Of a stretch of DNA of 48,363 bases, positions 31,183-40,029 are shown in pieces. Within the stretch, counting starts at the first letter, position 1; the number at the start of each line of letters is the position of its first letter. The translations under genes and the position numbers were made by a program. The notes under the pieces were generated by a model that searched no databases, was not told where the DNA came from, and saw nothing but the letters and a program-made list of their open reading frames with translations. Origin of the DNA: Candidatus Hydrogenedentota bacterium (lineage in GTDB: Bacteria; Hydrogenedentota; Hydrogenedentia; Hydrogenedentales; CAITNO01); contig JAAYBR010000026.1 of the NCBI GenBank assembly GCA_012730045.1, positions 1 through 48,363 on the forward strand, written 5' to 3'.

Positions 31183-34100
31183 TCATTTCAGCGCGTCCAG
31201 CAGGCGCGCCATGTCCGCGCGCAGCGTCTGAATGGTCTGCCAGCGCCGGTCCTCGATGACCCGCTGGGCCGTCACGCCGCCGGGGCCGGGCAGCTCGCCG
31301 TCCTCGTCGAGGCCGCAGAAGCGGGCCACCTCCCCGGCGCGTTCGCCCAGCAGGGCGCGGGCTTCGGCCACGGCGTCGGGCGTCTTTCCGGCGGCCTCCG
31401 CGGCGTCGGCGGCGGCGCGCAGGGCCGTGAGCATGGCGTGGTCCTCGCTGCCGTCGCGGACGGCGTGCCAGCGCTTGCTGGAAACGACGGCGTCGCCGGG
31501 GTAGATGAGCAGGTACTCCGACTCGCCGTTGTTGAACCACGGGTCGTACTGGGAGGTGCAGTAGGTCCAGAACCCCATGGCCTTGAGCTGGTGGTGCCAG
31601 CAGAGCCACGCCTGGCCGCGGTAGTAGCCCAGGGGCGACCGGTGCTTCACATTGTCCTGGCACTCGTAGGTGAAGACCGTGCCGCCGGCATTCTGGATGA
31701 GGGCGAACTTCTCCGGGTCGGGCTTGTTCACGATGCCGTTGCGGTGGGGGCACCAGAGGTCGGTGACCGGGAGCATGGCGCGCAGGTCGTCCAGGGACGC
31801 GTCGCCGACGGGGTCGGTATAGACGCGGATTTCCGGGTCGGCCTCGCGGGCGAGTTTCCCGAGGTTGACGTGGATGTCCACGAGCCCCGGGCGCAGACCG
31901 GGCTCGTCTATGGTGTAGAGCGCCCAGTCGTCATAGGTCATCCCGCGGGCCTTCAGGTGCTCCACCCACGCGCGCAGGTAGGCGACGTGCGCCTTGTTCC
32001 ACGGCTCGGAAAACTTCTCCGCCGGCCCCTTGATCGCCGAGTCGTAGGTGTAGAAGAGCATGAGCCCGTGCTTCGCGTGGGCGTCGAGGTAGGCGTCGTG
32101 CTCGGCGAAGTCCAGGGGGCCCGTCAGGTTCCCGTCGGCGTCGAAGGCCGCCTTCGGCGGGTGCAGGCAGACAAAGACCGTCGTGCCGTGGCGCACCTGG
32201 TCCGCCAGGGCCTCCTCCGGGTGCTCCTTGATGAGCGAGGACCCGACGTAGCCCCAGTGGCACAGGCCGAGGGTGCGCTTCTCCGGCAGGGTAGGAGGCC
32301 ACACGGTGAGTTTCAGGACCGCCTTCGCCTCCGTGCCCGCGACGTCCAGGCCGCGCAGGCGGATTTCGGCGGTCCAGTCGCCGGGGGCGAGGCCCGCCGT
32401 GTCCACCTCGAAGAAGAGCTGGCGCGCGTCGAGGGCGGGCACGACCAGGGTGCGGCCCTCGCCGAGCCGGGGGATGGCGTCGGCGACGGTGTCGGAGAGC
32501 TGCGTGGGCACGGCGACGGCCTCGCGCGCGATGAGGGCGGTCTTCGGGGCCTCCGCGCCCTCCGGGTCCTTCAGGGGGCCGGCGTCCACGCGCACGGTCA
32601 GCGCGGCGGAGGAAAGGTTGAACACGTTGAGGGCGGCGGACTCAATCTCGCCGGAGAAGGCCGCGACGGCGACCTCGGGGCCGGTCCAGCGACCCTCGGC
32701 CAGCTCGTCCGTGCCGGCGAAGGTCGCCCAGGGGTTCGCCGCGCAGACCGCCAGGGGCGCGCCGGTCTCGGCGCGCTTCGCGGCGACGGCGGCCATGCGC
32801 CCGGCGGCGGCGCGCGCCTCATCGAGGTCGCGCCCGAGGACGTAGAGCTCCTGGGCGGACAGCAGGGCGGTGAGGGCGGCGCGCTCGCGCAGGCCGGGCA
32901 GGCGCGCCTGCCAGTAGAGGGCCTCCTTTTCCAGGGCGGGGGCGATGTCCGGCGGCAGGCTTTTCGCGTGGTCGGCGATGCGGGCGACGGCCAGCCCGGC
33001 CTCGGCCAGCTCGGAGGAGAAGGGCGCGGCCTTCAGCGCGCGCTCCTGGCGCAGCACCTCGGCGCCGTCGCGCAGGACGGCGCAGGTGAAGCGCAGGTCG
33101 GCCTCGCCGCGCGCGCCGATGACATAGGCCAGCACGGCGCGGATCTCTTTGGCGGAGGAGGCGGTCTCCTTCCGCGCGGGGCGGCCGTTCTGCGTCACCT
33201 CCAGCGCGACGGTCAGCGCCTCGCCGTCGGGGTTCTCCACGACCACGGCCAGCTCGTTCCGCCCCACATGCGCGCGGCCCGTGTCCATTTTCACGAGGCG
33301 GACGCCGGGCTTCCGCGCCGCCCAGCGCACCTCGCCTGTGCGCTCCGCGTTGAACCGGTACTCGGGGAAGAGGATGTCGCCGCCGTCGCTGCCGGGCCAC
33401 TGGTGCGCGTACAGGGTGCCGGTCACGGTGGGGCAGAGCACGGTCAGGGGGCCGCCGTCGGCGAGGCGGACCACCGCCGCCGAGGCGTTGCACGGCCCGC
33501 CCAGGGCCACCCGGTCCGCCAGCGCGCCCGTGGCCTTGAAAACATGAATCTGTCCGCTGTACCCCGCCACCAGCACCTCGGGCGACCCGTCGCCGTCGAG
33601 GTCCGCCACCGTCGGCGACCGGCGCGTGCGCGCCTCCACGTTCGCCGTCCAGCGCGGGCTGCCGTCCGCGCCGAACACCGCCACGCCGCCCTCCAGGTCC
33701 GCCGCGATGACCTCCGGTTTGCCGTCGCCGTCCAGGTCGGCGGCGGACACGCCGCTGTCCAGCGCGCCCGACAGGGGCGCCGACCACTTCACCACGCCGT
33801 CGTGCCCGGCGGCGTACAGGGTGTCGCCCGTGCCGCCGAGGATCTCCGGCAGGCTGTCGCCGTCCAGGTCGCACAGAAGCGGAGCGCCGCCGCCCGGGGT
33901 GCCTCCGGCCATGCGCCAGAGCGGCTTTCCGTCATGGGAGAGGCACAGCAGGGGCGCGGCCTCGCCGGCGAAGAGCACCTCCAGGTTCCCGTCGCCGTCC
34001 AGGTCGCCCACCGCCGGGGCGGATTTCAGGCCGCCGGCCTCGTGGTGCGTCCAAAGCTCCGCCCCGTCGCCGCGCTTGGCCGACACCTCGCCCGCCGCGT

Positions 34101-34557
34101 CGGCCATGACAAACTCCAGGTTTCCGTCGCGGTCGAGGTCGGCGGCGGCGATGCCCGCCGCGCCCCAGGTGATGCTGCTCGACAGGGAGTCCAGCCAGAG
34201 AATCTCGCCGTTGCCGCCGTTCAGGCAGTAGACCCGGCCCGTGTTCGTGATCACCAGCACCTCCGGCCCCGGCGAGGACGCCATCGCCTCGGCGATGGTC
34301 GGCGACACGCTGATGGGGTCCGGCTGCCGCCACCGCCACAGCTCGCCGCCCTGCGCGTTCAGGGCGATCACCGCGCCCTGGATCGTCGTGGCCACGATTT
34401 CCGGCGCGCCGTCGCCGGTGAGGTCGGCGACGCCCACGGAGCCGTCGAACTGCTCGCCCACGGGGGCGAAGGTCCACACAGGCAGCAACTCCGCCGACGC
34501 GGGAAGAAGGGACAGCACCCCCAGCAGGGCGGGAAGGGCGGAAGAAAGACGGCGCAT
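31183..34557 (-). CDS. Secreted FG-GAP/VCBS-repeat protein with DUF4091 glycosidase-like domain
   Basis: A 1,124-residue exported protein. Signal peptide [19 protein letters not shown]. Residues about 30-400 hold at least seven FG-GAP/VCBS-type blades with the calcium-binding DLDGDGxPEV pattern ([60 protein letters not shown]), a likely beta-propeller. Beta-rich linkers follow. The region about 700-1010 matches DUF4091 / GH123-like proteins ([71 protein letters not shown]), a TIM-barrel related to N-acetylgalactosaminidases. The acidic pair DE in TIDEPG is a candidate catalytic site. The start 34557 is preceded by GGAGG. The fusion suggests a propeller that holds glycan while the barrel acts; substrate unknown. 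Confidence 0.85.
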   Translation of the reverse strand: MRRLSSALPALLGVLSLLPASAELLPVWTFAPVGEQFDGSVGVADLTGDGAPEIVATTIQGAVIALNAQGGELWRWRQPDPISVSPTIAEAMASSPGPEVLVITNTGRVYCLNGGNGEILWLDSLSSSITWGAAGIAAADLDRDGNLEFVMADAAGEVSAKRGDGAELWTHHEAGGLKSAPAVGDLDGDGNLEVLFAGEAAPLLCLSHDGKPLWRMAGGTPGGGAPLLCDLDGDSLPEILGGTGDTLYAAGHDGVVKWSAPLSGALDSGVSAADLDGDGKPEVIAADLEGGVAVFGADGSPRWTANVEARTRRSPTVADLDGDGSPEVLVAGYSGQIHVFKATGALADRVALGGPCNASAAVVRLADGGPLTVLCPTVTGTLYAHQWPGSDGGDILFPEYRFNAERTGEVRWAARKPGVRLVKMDTGRAHVGRNELAVVVENPDGEALTVALEVTQNGRPARKETASSAKEIRAVLAYVIGARGEADLRFTCAVLRDGAEVLRQERALKAAPFSSELAEAGLAVARIADHAKSLPPDIAPALEKEALYWQARLPGLRERAALTALLSAQELYVLGRDLDEARAAAGRMAAVAAKRAETGAPLAVCAANPWATFAGTDELAEGRWTGPEVAVAAFSGEIESAALNVFNLSSAALTVRVDAGPLKDPEGAEAPKTALIAREAVAVPTQLSDTVADAIPRLGEGRTLVVPALDARQLFFEVDTAGLAPGDWTAEIRLRGLDVAGTEAKAVLKLTVWPPTLPEKRTLGLCHWGYVGSSLIKEHPEEALADQVRHGTTVFVCLHPPKAAFDADGNLTGPLDFAEHDAYLDAHAKHGLMLFYTYDSAIKGPAEKFSEPWNKAHVAYLRAWVEHLKARGMTYDDWALYTIDEPGLRPGLVDIHVNLGKLAREADPEIRVYTDPVGDASLDDLRAMLPVTDLWCPHRNGIVNKPDPEKFALIQNAGGTVFTYECQDNVKHRSPLGYYRGQAWLCWHHQLKAMGFWTYCTSQYDPWFNNGESEYLLIYPGDAVVSSKRWHAVRDGSEDHAMLTALRAAADAAEAAGKTPDAVAEARALLGERAGEVARFCGLDEDGELPGPGGVTAQRVIEDRRWQTIQTLRADMARLLDALK

Positions 34558-34996
34558 GACGGGTCCTCCGGCGGAAATACCGCGTGGCGGGCCCGCTGGA
34601 CATCCGGGGGCCCATCCCCCAAGGATACCCCATGGCGGCCCGCGACGGCCAGCGGCGCGGCGCGCGGAGGCAGGTGGTGTTGATCGCCGGACAAGACGCC
34701 GGGAGAACCGAAGCCGCGGCGGGAACGAGATTGCCACAGTCGCTCCGCTCCTTCGCAATGACGTTTGTTTTCGCGGTCATTGCGAGGAGGCCGCCCCGGC
34801 CGACGCGGCAACCTCTTGTCGGAAAGCCTCCGGTTCCCCGCATGCATTGGGTGAACGGACACCTCTTCACACCCTCGGGGCCTTCACCGTGAAGCCGCAA
34901 GGCGGCGCGCGGCGCCGACATTGCGCGCGCGCGCCGTCCGCGGCGATAATAGACGGCCCCGGCGCGTCCGGGACCACCCCAACCAGGAGACCCGTC
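34558..34996. repeat. Gene-free region with a palindromic dispersed repeat (ATTGCGA family)
   Basis: The left arm, 34727-34762, contains GCTCCGCTCCTTCGCAATGAC; the right arm, 34776-34815, begins GTCATTGCGAGGAGG and ends CGCGGCAACCTC, an imperfect reverse complement. Translations of this type of repeat give the ERSDCGN-like peptides often mis-called as proteins in bacterial genomes. A weak promoter for ppnP (TTGCGC 34921-34926, 18 bases, GATAAT 34945-34950) follows it. Confidence 0.65.
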
Positions 34997-35329
34997 ATGT
35001 CCCAGTGCCCCGAATCCTTCGCGAATGTCACCGCCGTCTGCAAGGCCAACGTCTATTTCGACGGCAAGGTCGTCAGCCACACGATCCTGCTGGCCGACGG
35101 CGAGAAGAAGACCCTCGGCCTGATCTACCCCGGCGCGTACAACTTCGGCACGGGCCTGCCCGAGCGCATGGACGTCATCGCCGGCGCCTGCCGCGTGAAA
35201 CTCGCGGGCGCGGCCGACTGGTCGGAATACGCGGCGGGCACATTCTTTGAGGTGCCCGGCAATTCGTCGTTCGACATCGCCGTCGCCGACGGCGCCCCCA
35301 TGGAGTATGTCTGCTCGTACATCGGCTGA
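34997..35329 (+). CDS. ppnP: Pyrimidine/purine nucleoside phosphorylase PpnP (DUF1255)
   Basis: A 110-residue single-domain cupin of the PpnP/YaiE family, which cleaves a broad range of nucleosides with phosphate to give free bases and ribose-1-phosphate. Family hallmarks are [49 protein letters not shown] and [13 protein letters not shown]. Length is typical (94-110). AGGAGA precedes ATG 34997. The DUF1080 gene begins 40 bases downstream on the same strand and may be cotranscribed, although no functional link is obvious. Confidence 0.92.
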   Translation: MSQCPESFANVTAVCKANVYFDGKVVSHTILLADGEKKTLGLIYPGAYNFGTGLPERMDVIAGACRVKLAGAADWSEYAAGTFFEVPGNSSFDIAVADGAPMEYVCSYIG

Positions 35330-35369
35330 AACGGCGGTCCGGCGGCGCCGGACACGCGGGAGAACTGCC

Positions 35370-36365
35370 ATGAAACGGATGATCCTTGCCGCGTTGTTGG
35401 CACTGTCCTGCCTCCCCGCCCTCGCGGCGGGCGTGGACCCCTTTGTTGGACGCTGGGCCCTCGGCCTCCCCGGCAACGCCGCCGGATGGCTCGAGGTCAA
35501 ACAGGAGGACGGCTGGCTGGACGGCAGCGTGCTCTGGGGCGGCGGCAGCGTGCTGCCTCTGGACAGCGTCTACCTGGACGGCGACACCCTGCGCGCCGCG
35601 CGCGGGAAGGCCGTGGAGCGCAAACTGCCGTCTGGCGAGGTCCGCAACCAGTACGTCTCCGACCTCTACGCCTTCACCGTGGACGGCGACACGATCACGG
35701 GCACGCGGACCAGTCCGCGGGGCGACGGCACCGGCGTGGCCACCGTCGAGGTCACCGGGAAGCGCATTCCCCCGCTGCCCCCCGCCCCTGACCTGTCCAA
35801 GCTGAAATTCGGCGACCCCGTCACCCTCTTTAACGGGAAGAACCTCGACGGCTGGAAGCCCCTCGGCCTCGGCAAGAACGGCTGGAAGGCGGAGAACGGC
35901 GTCCTGGTCAACGATGCGCGCCAGGAGGAGGGCAAGCCCAAGGTGCACTACGCCAACCTGCGCACGGAGGCCGAGTTTGAGGACTTCAACCTCACGCTGG
36001 AGGTGAACGTGCCCAAGGACGGCAACAGCGGCGTGTACCTGCGCGGCGTCTACGAGGTGCAGGTGTTCGACAGCTTCGGCAAACCCCTGGACCCGCACAA
36101 CATGGGCGGCATCTACAGCCGCATCACCCCCTCGGCCGCCGCGGAGAAACCCGCCGGCGAATGGCAGACCATGGACATCACGCTGGCGGACCGCCATGTG
36201 ACGGTCATCCTCAACGGCGTGAATATCCTGGACAACGCCCCCCTCGCCGGATGCACCGGCGGCGCCCTCTGGGCCGACGAGTTCCGTCCCGGCCCCCTCT
36301 ACCTCCAGGGCGACCACACCGGCGTCCAGTACCGCAACATCGTCCTGAAGCCCGTGGTGAAATAG
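35370..36365 (+). CDS. Secreted DUF1080 (3-keto-disaccharide hydrolase family) protein
   Basis: A 331-residue exported protein. Signal peptide MKRMILAALLALSCLPALA. Residues about 22-130 are an extra beta-rich module (GRWALGLPGNAAGWLEVKQED). Residues about 148-331 are a DUF1080 concanavalin-like domain with the classical opening LFNGKNLDGWKP, then NSGVYLRGVYEVQVFDSFG, GGIYSRITPSAAA, GEWQTMDI and PLYLQGDHTGVQYRNI. Some DUF1080 proteins hydrolyse 3-keto-glycosides, and large expansions are typical of Planctomycetota, Hydrogenedentota and Lentisphaerota. ATG 35370 follows GGGAGA. No 3-dehydrogenase (GFO/IDH/MocA) gene is in the window to supply keto-glycosides. Confidence 0.9.
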   Translation: MKRMILAALLALSCLPALAAGVDPFVGRWALGLPGNAAGWLEVKQEDGWLDGSVLWGGGSVLPLDSVYLDGDTLRAARGKAVERKLPSGEVRNQYVSDLYAFTVDGDTITGTRTSPRGDGTGVATVEVTGKRIPPLPPAPDLSKLKFGDPVTLFNGKNLDGWKPLGLGKNGWKAENGVLVNDARQEEGKPKVHYANLRTEAEFEDFNLTLEVNVPKDGNSGVYLRGVYEVQVFDSFGKPLDPHNMGGIYSRITPSAAAEKPAGEWQTMDITLADRHVTVILNGVNILDNAPLAGCTGGALWADEFRPGPLYLQGDHTGVQYRNIVLKPVVK

Positions 36366-36790
36366 GGCTGTTCAAGATGGGCCGTGGTCGCCCGCATGTG
36401 CGGAATCTGCTCCCCGGAGGGGAAGAAGGCGCGCAGCCGGAGGTGACCGAAGGGAACCTCCGGACAGAAGCGCGCAGAACCATTCCCAAGCCGTCGCACG
36501 GCAGGCTCCCGCCGGGCGAACCGGCGGTCCGAATTGCGCAAAGAAATAATAGTGCGCTGGCGGCGGGTTTTGTGGTATGATTCCCCCGTGCGGCAATCAG
36601 CCTATGTCACTCCGGGGACATTGTGTTCCCCCTCCTGCCATGCTTTCCAGCCTTCGACCCGGGGCGTCCGGGGGCTGCGAACCGTCGCCGCATGCCGCAC
36701 GGGCCTTCGGCCCGGCCCGACTTTCCAAGCCGGCATTGCGCGCCAGATAACCTGACCATTGTGTATCCCGCCCCCAAGGAAAGTGTTTGA
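36366..36790. other. 425-base region without a supported gene
   Basis: A perfect CGGGCC-TTC-GGCCCG hairpin lies at 36700-36714, and the stretch 36600-36660 has the composition of other dispersed repeats in the window. AAGGAA at 36777-36782 is the ribosome site of the downstream helicase. I find no open frame that looks like protein and no tRNA. Confidence 0.4.
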
Positions 36791-37996
36791 ATGAGATTTG
36801 AAGACCTGAACGTGGACCCGCGCTGTTTGCGGACCCTCCACAAGAACAACATCACCGAGCCCACGCCGGTGCAGGAGCAGGCCATTCCGGTCGTGCTCTC
36901 CGGGGGCGACCTGATCGCCACGGCGCAGACGGGCACGGGGAAGACCCTGGCGTTCACGCTGCCGGCGATGATGCGGCTGGCGGACTCGAAGCCGGGGCCG
37001 GCCCGGATGCTGGTGCTCACGCCGACGCGCGAGCTGGCCCAGCAGGTGGAGACTGTCATGGCCCCCATCGCGCGCGCCCTGCGCCTCACCAGCGTGGTGG
37101 TCTACGGCGGCGCGGGCATGCAGCAGCAGGCCGACCGCCTGCGCCGCGGCTGCGATGTCATCGTGGCCACGCCGGGACGCCTGCTCGACCACATGAGCCG
37201 CAAGGCCGTCCGGTTCGACGGGCTGCAGATCCTCTGCTTCGACGAGGCGGACCGCATGCTGGACATGGGGTTCCTGCCGGACATCCGCCGCATCCTCGCG
37301 CACCTGCCCAAGGAGCGCCAGACGCTGATGTTCTCGGCGACCTTCGCCCCGGAACTCCAGCGGCTGGTCGGCGAGATGATGCACGACCCCGCCCGGATCG
37401 GCATCGAGGTGACCGCCCGCCCCGTGGACACGGTGCGCCAGGTGGTCTACCCGGTGCGCCAGGAGGAGAAGGCCGGCCTGCTCCTCAGCCTGCTCAAGGA
37501 GCAGGCGGCGGAGATGGAGTCCGTCCTCGTGTTCATGCGGACCAAGTCGCGGACCGACCGCGTCGGGCGCATGCTCAAGGCGGCGAACATCAAGGCCGCG
37601 GTCATCCACGGCGACCTGCCCCAGGGCGCGCGCCAGCGCGCGCTGGAGTCCTTCCGCGCGGGCAAGTGCCCGATCCTCGTGGCGACGGACGTCGCCGCGC
37701 GCGGACTGGACGTGGACGGCATCAGCCATGTGATCAACTACGACATCCCGCAGACGGCGGACGACTACATCCACCGGATCGGCCGCACCGCCCGCGCCCA
37801 GCGCGAGGGCGACGCGATCACCTTCGCGTGCCCGTCGGACATCTCGCCCCTCGGGAGCATCGAGAAGACCCTGGGCTACAACCTCCCGCGCATCGAGCGC
37901 GAGGGCGCGCCCGTCGTCCTCTCCACCTACCGCAAGACGGCGGCGGCCGGGTCGTCCCGCAACCGCCGGCCCCGCAGCCTCCTGCGCCGCCGCTAG
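36791..37996 (+). CDS. rhlE: DEAD-box ATP-dependent RNA helicase, RhlE type
   Basis: A 401-residue helicase with all DEAD-box motifs in order: F-upstream Q motif (EPTPVQEQAIPVVL), I AQTGTGKT, Ia PTRELAQQ, Ib TPGRLLDH, II DEADRMLDMGFLPD, III SAT, IV VLVFMRTKSRTD, V VATDVAARGLDVDG and VI HRIGRTARAQR. It unwinds structured RNA, typically in ribosome assembly, mRNA decay or cold adaptation. The C-terminal tail is short and arginine-rich (RNRRPRSLLRRR), as in RhlE proteins. Start 36791 has AAGGAA 8 bases upstream. A strong intrinsic terminator follows at 38020-38060, so it is a single-gene unit. Confidence 0.95.
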   Translation: MRFEDLNVDPRCLRTLHKNNITEPTPVQEQAIPVVLSGGDLIATAQTGTGKTLAFTLPAMMRLADSKPGPARMLVLTPTRELAQQVETVMAPIARALRLTSVVVYGGAGMQQQADRLRRGCDVIVATPGRLLDHMSRKAVRFDGLQILCFDEADRMLDMGFLPDIRRILAHLPKERQTLMFSATFAPELQRLVGEMMHDPARIGIEVTARPVDTVRQVVYPVRQEEKAGLLLSLLKEQAAEMESVLVFMRTKSRTDRVGRMLKAANIKAAVIHGDLPQGARQRALESFRAGKCPILVATDVAARGLDVDGISHVINYDIPQTADDYIHRIGRTARAQREGDAITFACPSDISPLGSIEKTLGYNLPRIEREGAPVVLSTYRKTAAAGSSRNRRPRSLLRRR

Positions 37997-38019
37997 GCGC
38001 CCCTCCTCCCCGTATTACC

Positions 38020-38060
38020 GACGGCGCGGACCCCCGGTCCGCGCCGTCTGTGTGTCTTTT
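38020..38060 (+). terminator. Intrinsic terminator after the RhlE helicase gene
   Basis: A perfect 13-base-pair stem (38020-38032 with 38036-38048, GACGGCGCGGACC arms) with a CCC loop is followed by the T-rich tract TGTGTGTCTTTT. Confidence 0.85.
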
Positions 38061-38100
38061 CTCCCCGCCCCCCTTCCTCCACCGGGACAACTGAGCCAGC

Positions 38101-38129
38101 TTGACAATGGCGACTAACCCGATTATAAT
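38101..38129 (+). promoter_or_regulatory. Perfect-consensus sigma70 promoter of cysH
   Basis: TTGACA at 38101-38106, a 17-base spacer and TATAAT at 38124-38129. Transcription should start near 38136, giving a leader of about 69 bases to ATG 38205 with AGGAGA as ribosome site. I could not recognise a riboswitch in the leader. Confidence 0.8.
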
Positions 38130-38204
38130 TAGGAAGATTATCGCCGGCACGCTTGTTTCCAGGAAGAACGGAGCAGCGGAAAGACTTACAGGAGACCCCG
38201 CACC

Positions 38205-38939
38205 ATGGCAGACTGGACAGACGGCATCAACGTGGATGAACTGGCCGCGATGGGCCCCGGGGAGCTGCTCCGGTGGTCCTGGGAGACGCGCGGGGCGCGC
38301 GCCGCAATTTTCACCAGCTTCCAGAAGACCGGCTGCGTGATGATTGACATGGCCCGAACCGCAGCCCCGGATTTGCGGGTGCTGACGGTGGACACCCTCC
38401 GGCTGCCGCAGGACACGCACGACCTGATGGCCGCGCTGGAGAAGAAGTACGGCATCCGGATAGAACGCTTTCAGCCGGACCCGGAACGGGTGGCGCGGAT
38501 GGTGGGCGACCACGGGGAGTACCTGTTCTTTGACAGCCGGGAGAAGCAGGAGCACTGCTGCGCGGTGCGGAAGGTGGAGCCGAACCGCCGCGCGCTGGCG
38601 ACGGTGGACATCTGGATCACCGGGCTGCGCCGCGACCAGTCGGCATTCCGGAAGGCCACGCCCAAGGCGGCGGTCGTCGAGCAGAACGGACGGACGCTGC
38701 TGAAACTCTGCCCCCTCATTGACTGGACGGAGGAGGATGTGGACGGGCACATTGCCGCCAACGCGGTGCCCTACAACAGCCTGTACGACAAGGGATACAC
38801 CAGCATCGGGTGCGTGGTGTGCTCGACGCCGACGCGTCCGGGCGAGGATCCCCGGGCGGGCCGGTGGCGCTGGATGAACCAACTCGCCGGGACGGACAAG
38901 AAGGAGTGCGGCATCCACATCCAGGGCAGCGGCATCTAG
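38205..38939 (+). CDS. cysH: Assimilatory adenylyl-sulfate (APS) reductase, CysH family
   Basis: A 244-residue CysH. It reduces activated sulfate to sulfite using thioredoxin or a related donor. Two cysteine pairs, CC at 118-119 and CVVC at 203-206, are the ligands of a [4Fe-4S] cluster, which points to APS rather than PAPS as substrate. The catalytic cysteine is in the C-terminal KKECGIHIQ motif (C235). Other family features are FTSFQKTGCVMIDMA, VDTLRLPQDTHDL and WITGLRRDQS. The gene has a consensus promoter and AGGAGA ribosome site. Downstream are the two siroheme-pathway genes and, convergent, a sulfite reductase fusion, so the block covers APS to sulfide. ATP sulfurylase (sat or cysDN) is not present here. 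Confidence 0.93.
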   Translation: MADWTDGINVDELAAMGPGELLRWSWETRGARAAIFTSFQKTGCVMIDMARTAAPDLRVLTVDTLRLPQDTHDLMAALEKKYGIRIERFQPDPERVARMVGDHGEYLFFDSREKQEHCCAVRKVEPNRRALATVDIWITGLRRDQSAFRKATPKAAVVEQNGRTLLKLCPLIDWTEEDVDGHIAANAVPYNSLYDKGYTSIGCVVCSTPTRPGEDPRAGRWRWMNQLAGTDKKECGIHIQGSGI

Positions 38940-39082
38940 GTCCCGGCGGGCGGTTACCGCTTTGCCGGCCACCTCCTTTTCGGCCTGCCGCTTTCCGTGG
39001 TGCTGGCTGCCGGCGCGCAGCGCATCCTCCCCGCCGTCCGGCCGTTCTGGCCGGCCGGGCCTTTCTTCGCGCGGCGCGCGGT

Positions 39083-39091
39083 TGCTACAAT
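39083..39091 (+). promoter_or_regulatory. Possible extended -10 promoter of the SUMT gene
   Basis: TGCTACAAT at 39083-39091 is an extended -10; a GGCCGG hairpin (39038-39054, CCGGCC arms) just upstream may end cysH transcription. Predicted start near 39098 gives a leader of about 22 bases before ATG 39120. Confidence 0.35.
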
Positions 39092-39119
39092 GCGCCGGTC
39101 CTCCATGGAGATCCCTCGC

Positions 39120-39890
39120 ATGACATCCTCCCCAAACCACAGCATGCCCCCCGCGCCGGGGCTGGTATCCCTTGTGGGGGCGGGACCAGGCGACCCCGGC
39201 CTGATCACCGTGCGCGGGCTGGATCGCCTCCAGCAGGCCGATGCCGTGGTCCACGATGAGATGATCGCCCCGGAACTGCTCGCCCGGGCCCGGCCAGACG
39301 CCGCGCTTATCCCCGCAGGCAAGCGGCGCGGACATCACTGCATGGAGCAGGACGCCATCAACGCCCTGCTGGCGGCGCTGGCCCGCCCCGGAAAGCGCGT
39401 GTGCCGCCTGAAGACGGGCGACCCCTTCGTGTTTGGGCGGGGCGGCGAGGAGGCCCTGTTTCTCGCCGCGGCCGGCATCCCCTTCGAGGTGGTGCCCGGC
39501 GTCACCTCCGCCGTCGCCGTGCCCGGAGCCGCGGGCATCCCCGTCACCCACCGGGGGCTTGCCGCCGTCTGCACCGTGGTCACCGGCCACGGCGACCCGG
39601 ACGGCGAAGGCCGGGTGGACTGGGAGGCCGTGGCGCGGGCGGGCGGCACGGTGGTGGTGCTCATGGGCCTGAAACACCTCGCGAAGATCGCGGAGCGCCT
39701 GCGGCGCGGCGGACTGGCCGGGGACACCCCCGCCGCCGTCATCACCCGCGGCACCCTGCCGGAGGAGCGGGTCGTCCTGGGGACCCTGGCGGACATCGCG
39801 GCGCGCGCGGAGGGTGCCGGGGCCGCGCCGCCGGGCATCCTGGTCGTCGGCGACGTGGTGACCCTGCGCGGCGGTAAGACACCGGGTTAG
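39120..39890 (+). CDS. cobA: Uroporphyrinogen-III C-methyltransferase (SUMT)
   Basis: A 256-residue SUMT, which uses two S-adenosylmethionines to turn uroporphyrinogen III into precorrin-2, the entry to siroheme and cobalamin. Signatures: VSLVGAGPGDPGLITVRGL at the start, VRGLDRLQQADAVVHDEMI, CRLKTGDPFVFGRGGEEA, VVPGVTSAVAVPGAAGIPVTHRG and VLMGLKHLAKIAERL. ATG 39120 is chosen because GGAG sits 9 bases upstream; ATG 39090 or 39105 in frame are less well supported. The next gene encodes the following siroheme step, and the sulfite reductase that needs siroheme is convergent just beyond, so siroheme is the likely product rather than B12. Confidence 0.93.
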   Translation: MTSSPNHSMPPAPGLVSLVGAGPGDPGLITVRGLDRLQQADAVVHDEMIAPELLARARPDAALIPAGKRRGHHCMEQDAINALLAALARPGKRVCRLKTGDPFVFGRGGEEALFLAAAGIPFEVVPGVTSAVAVPGAAGIPVTHRGLAAVCTVVTGHGDPDGEGRVDWEAVARAGGTVVVLMGLKHLAKIAERLRRGGLAGDTPAAVITRGTLPEERVVLGTLADIAARAEGAGAAPPGILVVGDVVTLRGGKTPG

Positions 39891-39897
39891 CATATCG

Positions 39898-40016
39898 GCG
39901 GGAACAGTCGGCGCCGTCTTGGAGGTGGCACGGGCTTCCAGCCCGTGAGCTGCGGGCGGAAGGCACATGGGCAGGATGCCCATGCCACCTCCAAGACGGC
40001 GCCGGTTCCCGTCCTG
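39898..40016. repeat. Palindromic dispersed repeat between the two siroheme genes
   Basis: Arms 39910-39935 and 39978-40003 are reverse-complementary over 26 bases with one mismatch (core GTCTTGGAGGTGGCACGGGC), and imperfect pairing extends outward to about 39898 and 40016. The interior includes smaller palindromes CACGGGC...GCCCGTG and CATGGGC...GCCCATG. Translation of such repeats gives the HGQDAHAT-like peptide seen in spurious proteins of related genomes. Confidence 0.75.
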
Positions 40017-40029
40017 AAAGGAGATGCCC

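Noticed and set aside
38130-38204. SAM or other riboswitch in the cysH leader
   Set aside because: At about 69 bases it is too short and lacks the paired helices of known sulfur riboswitches.
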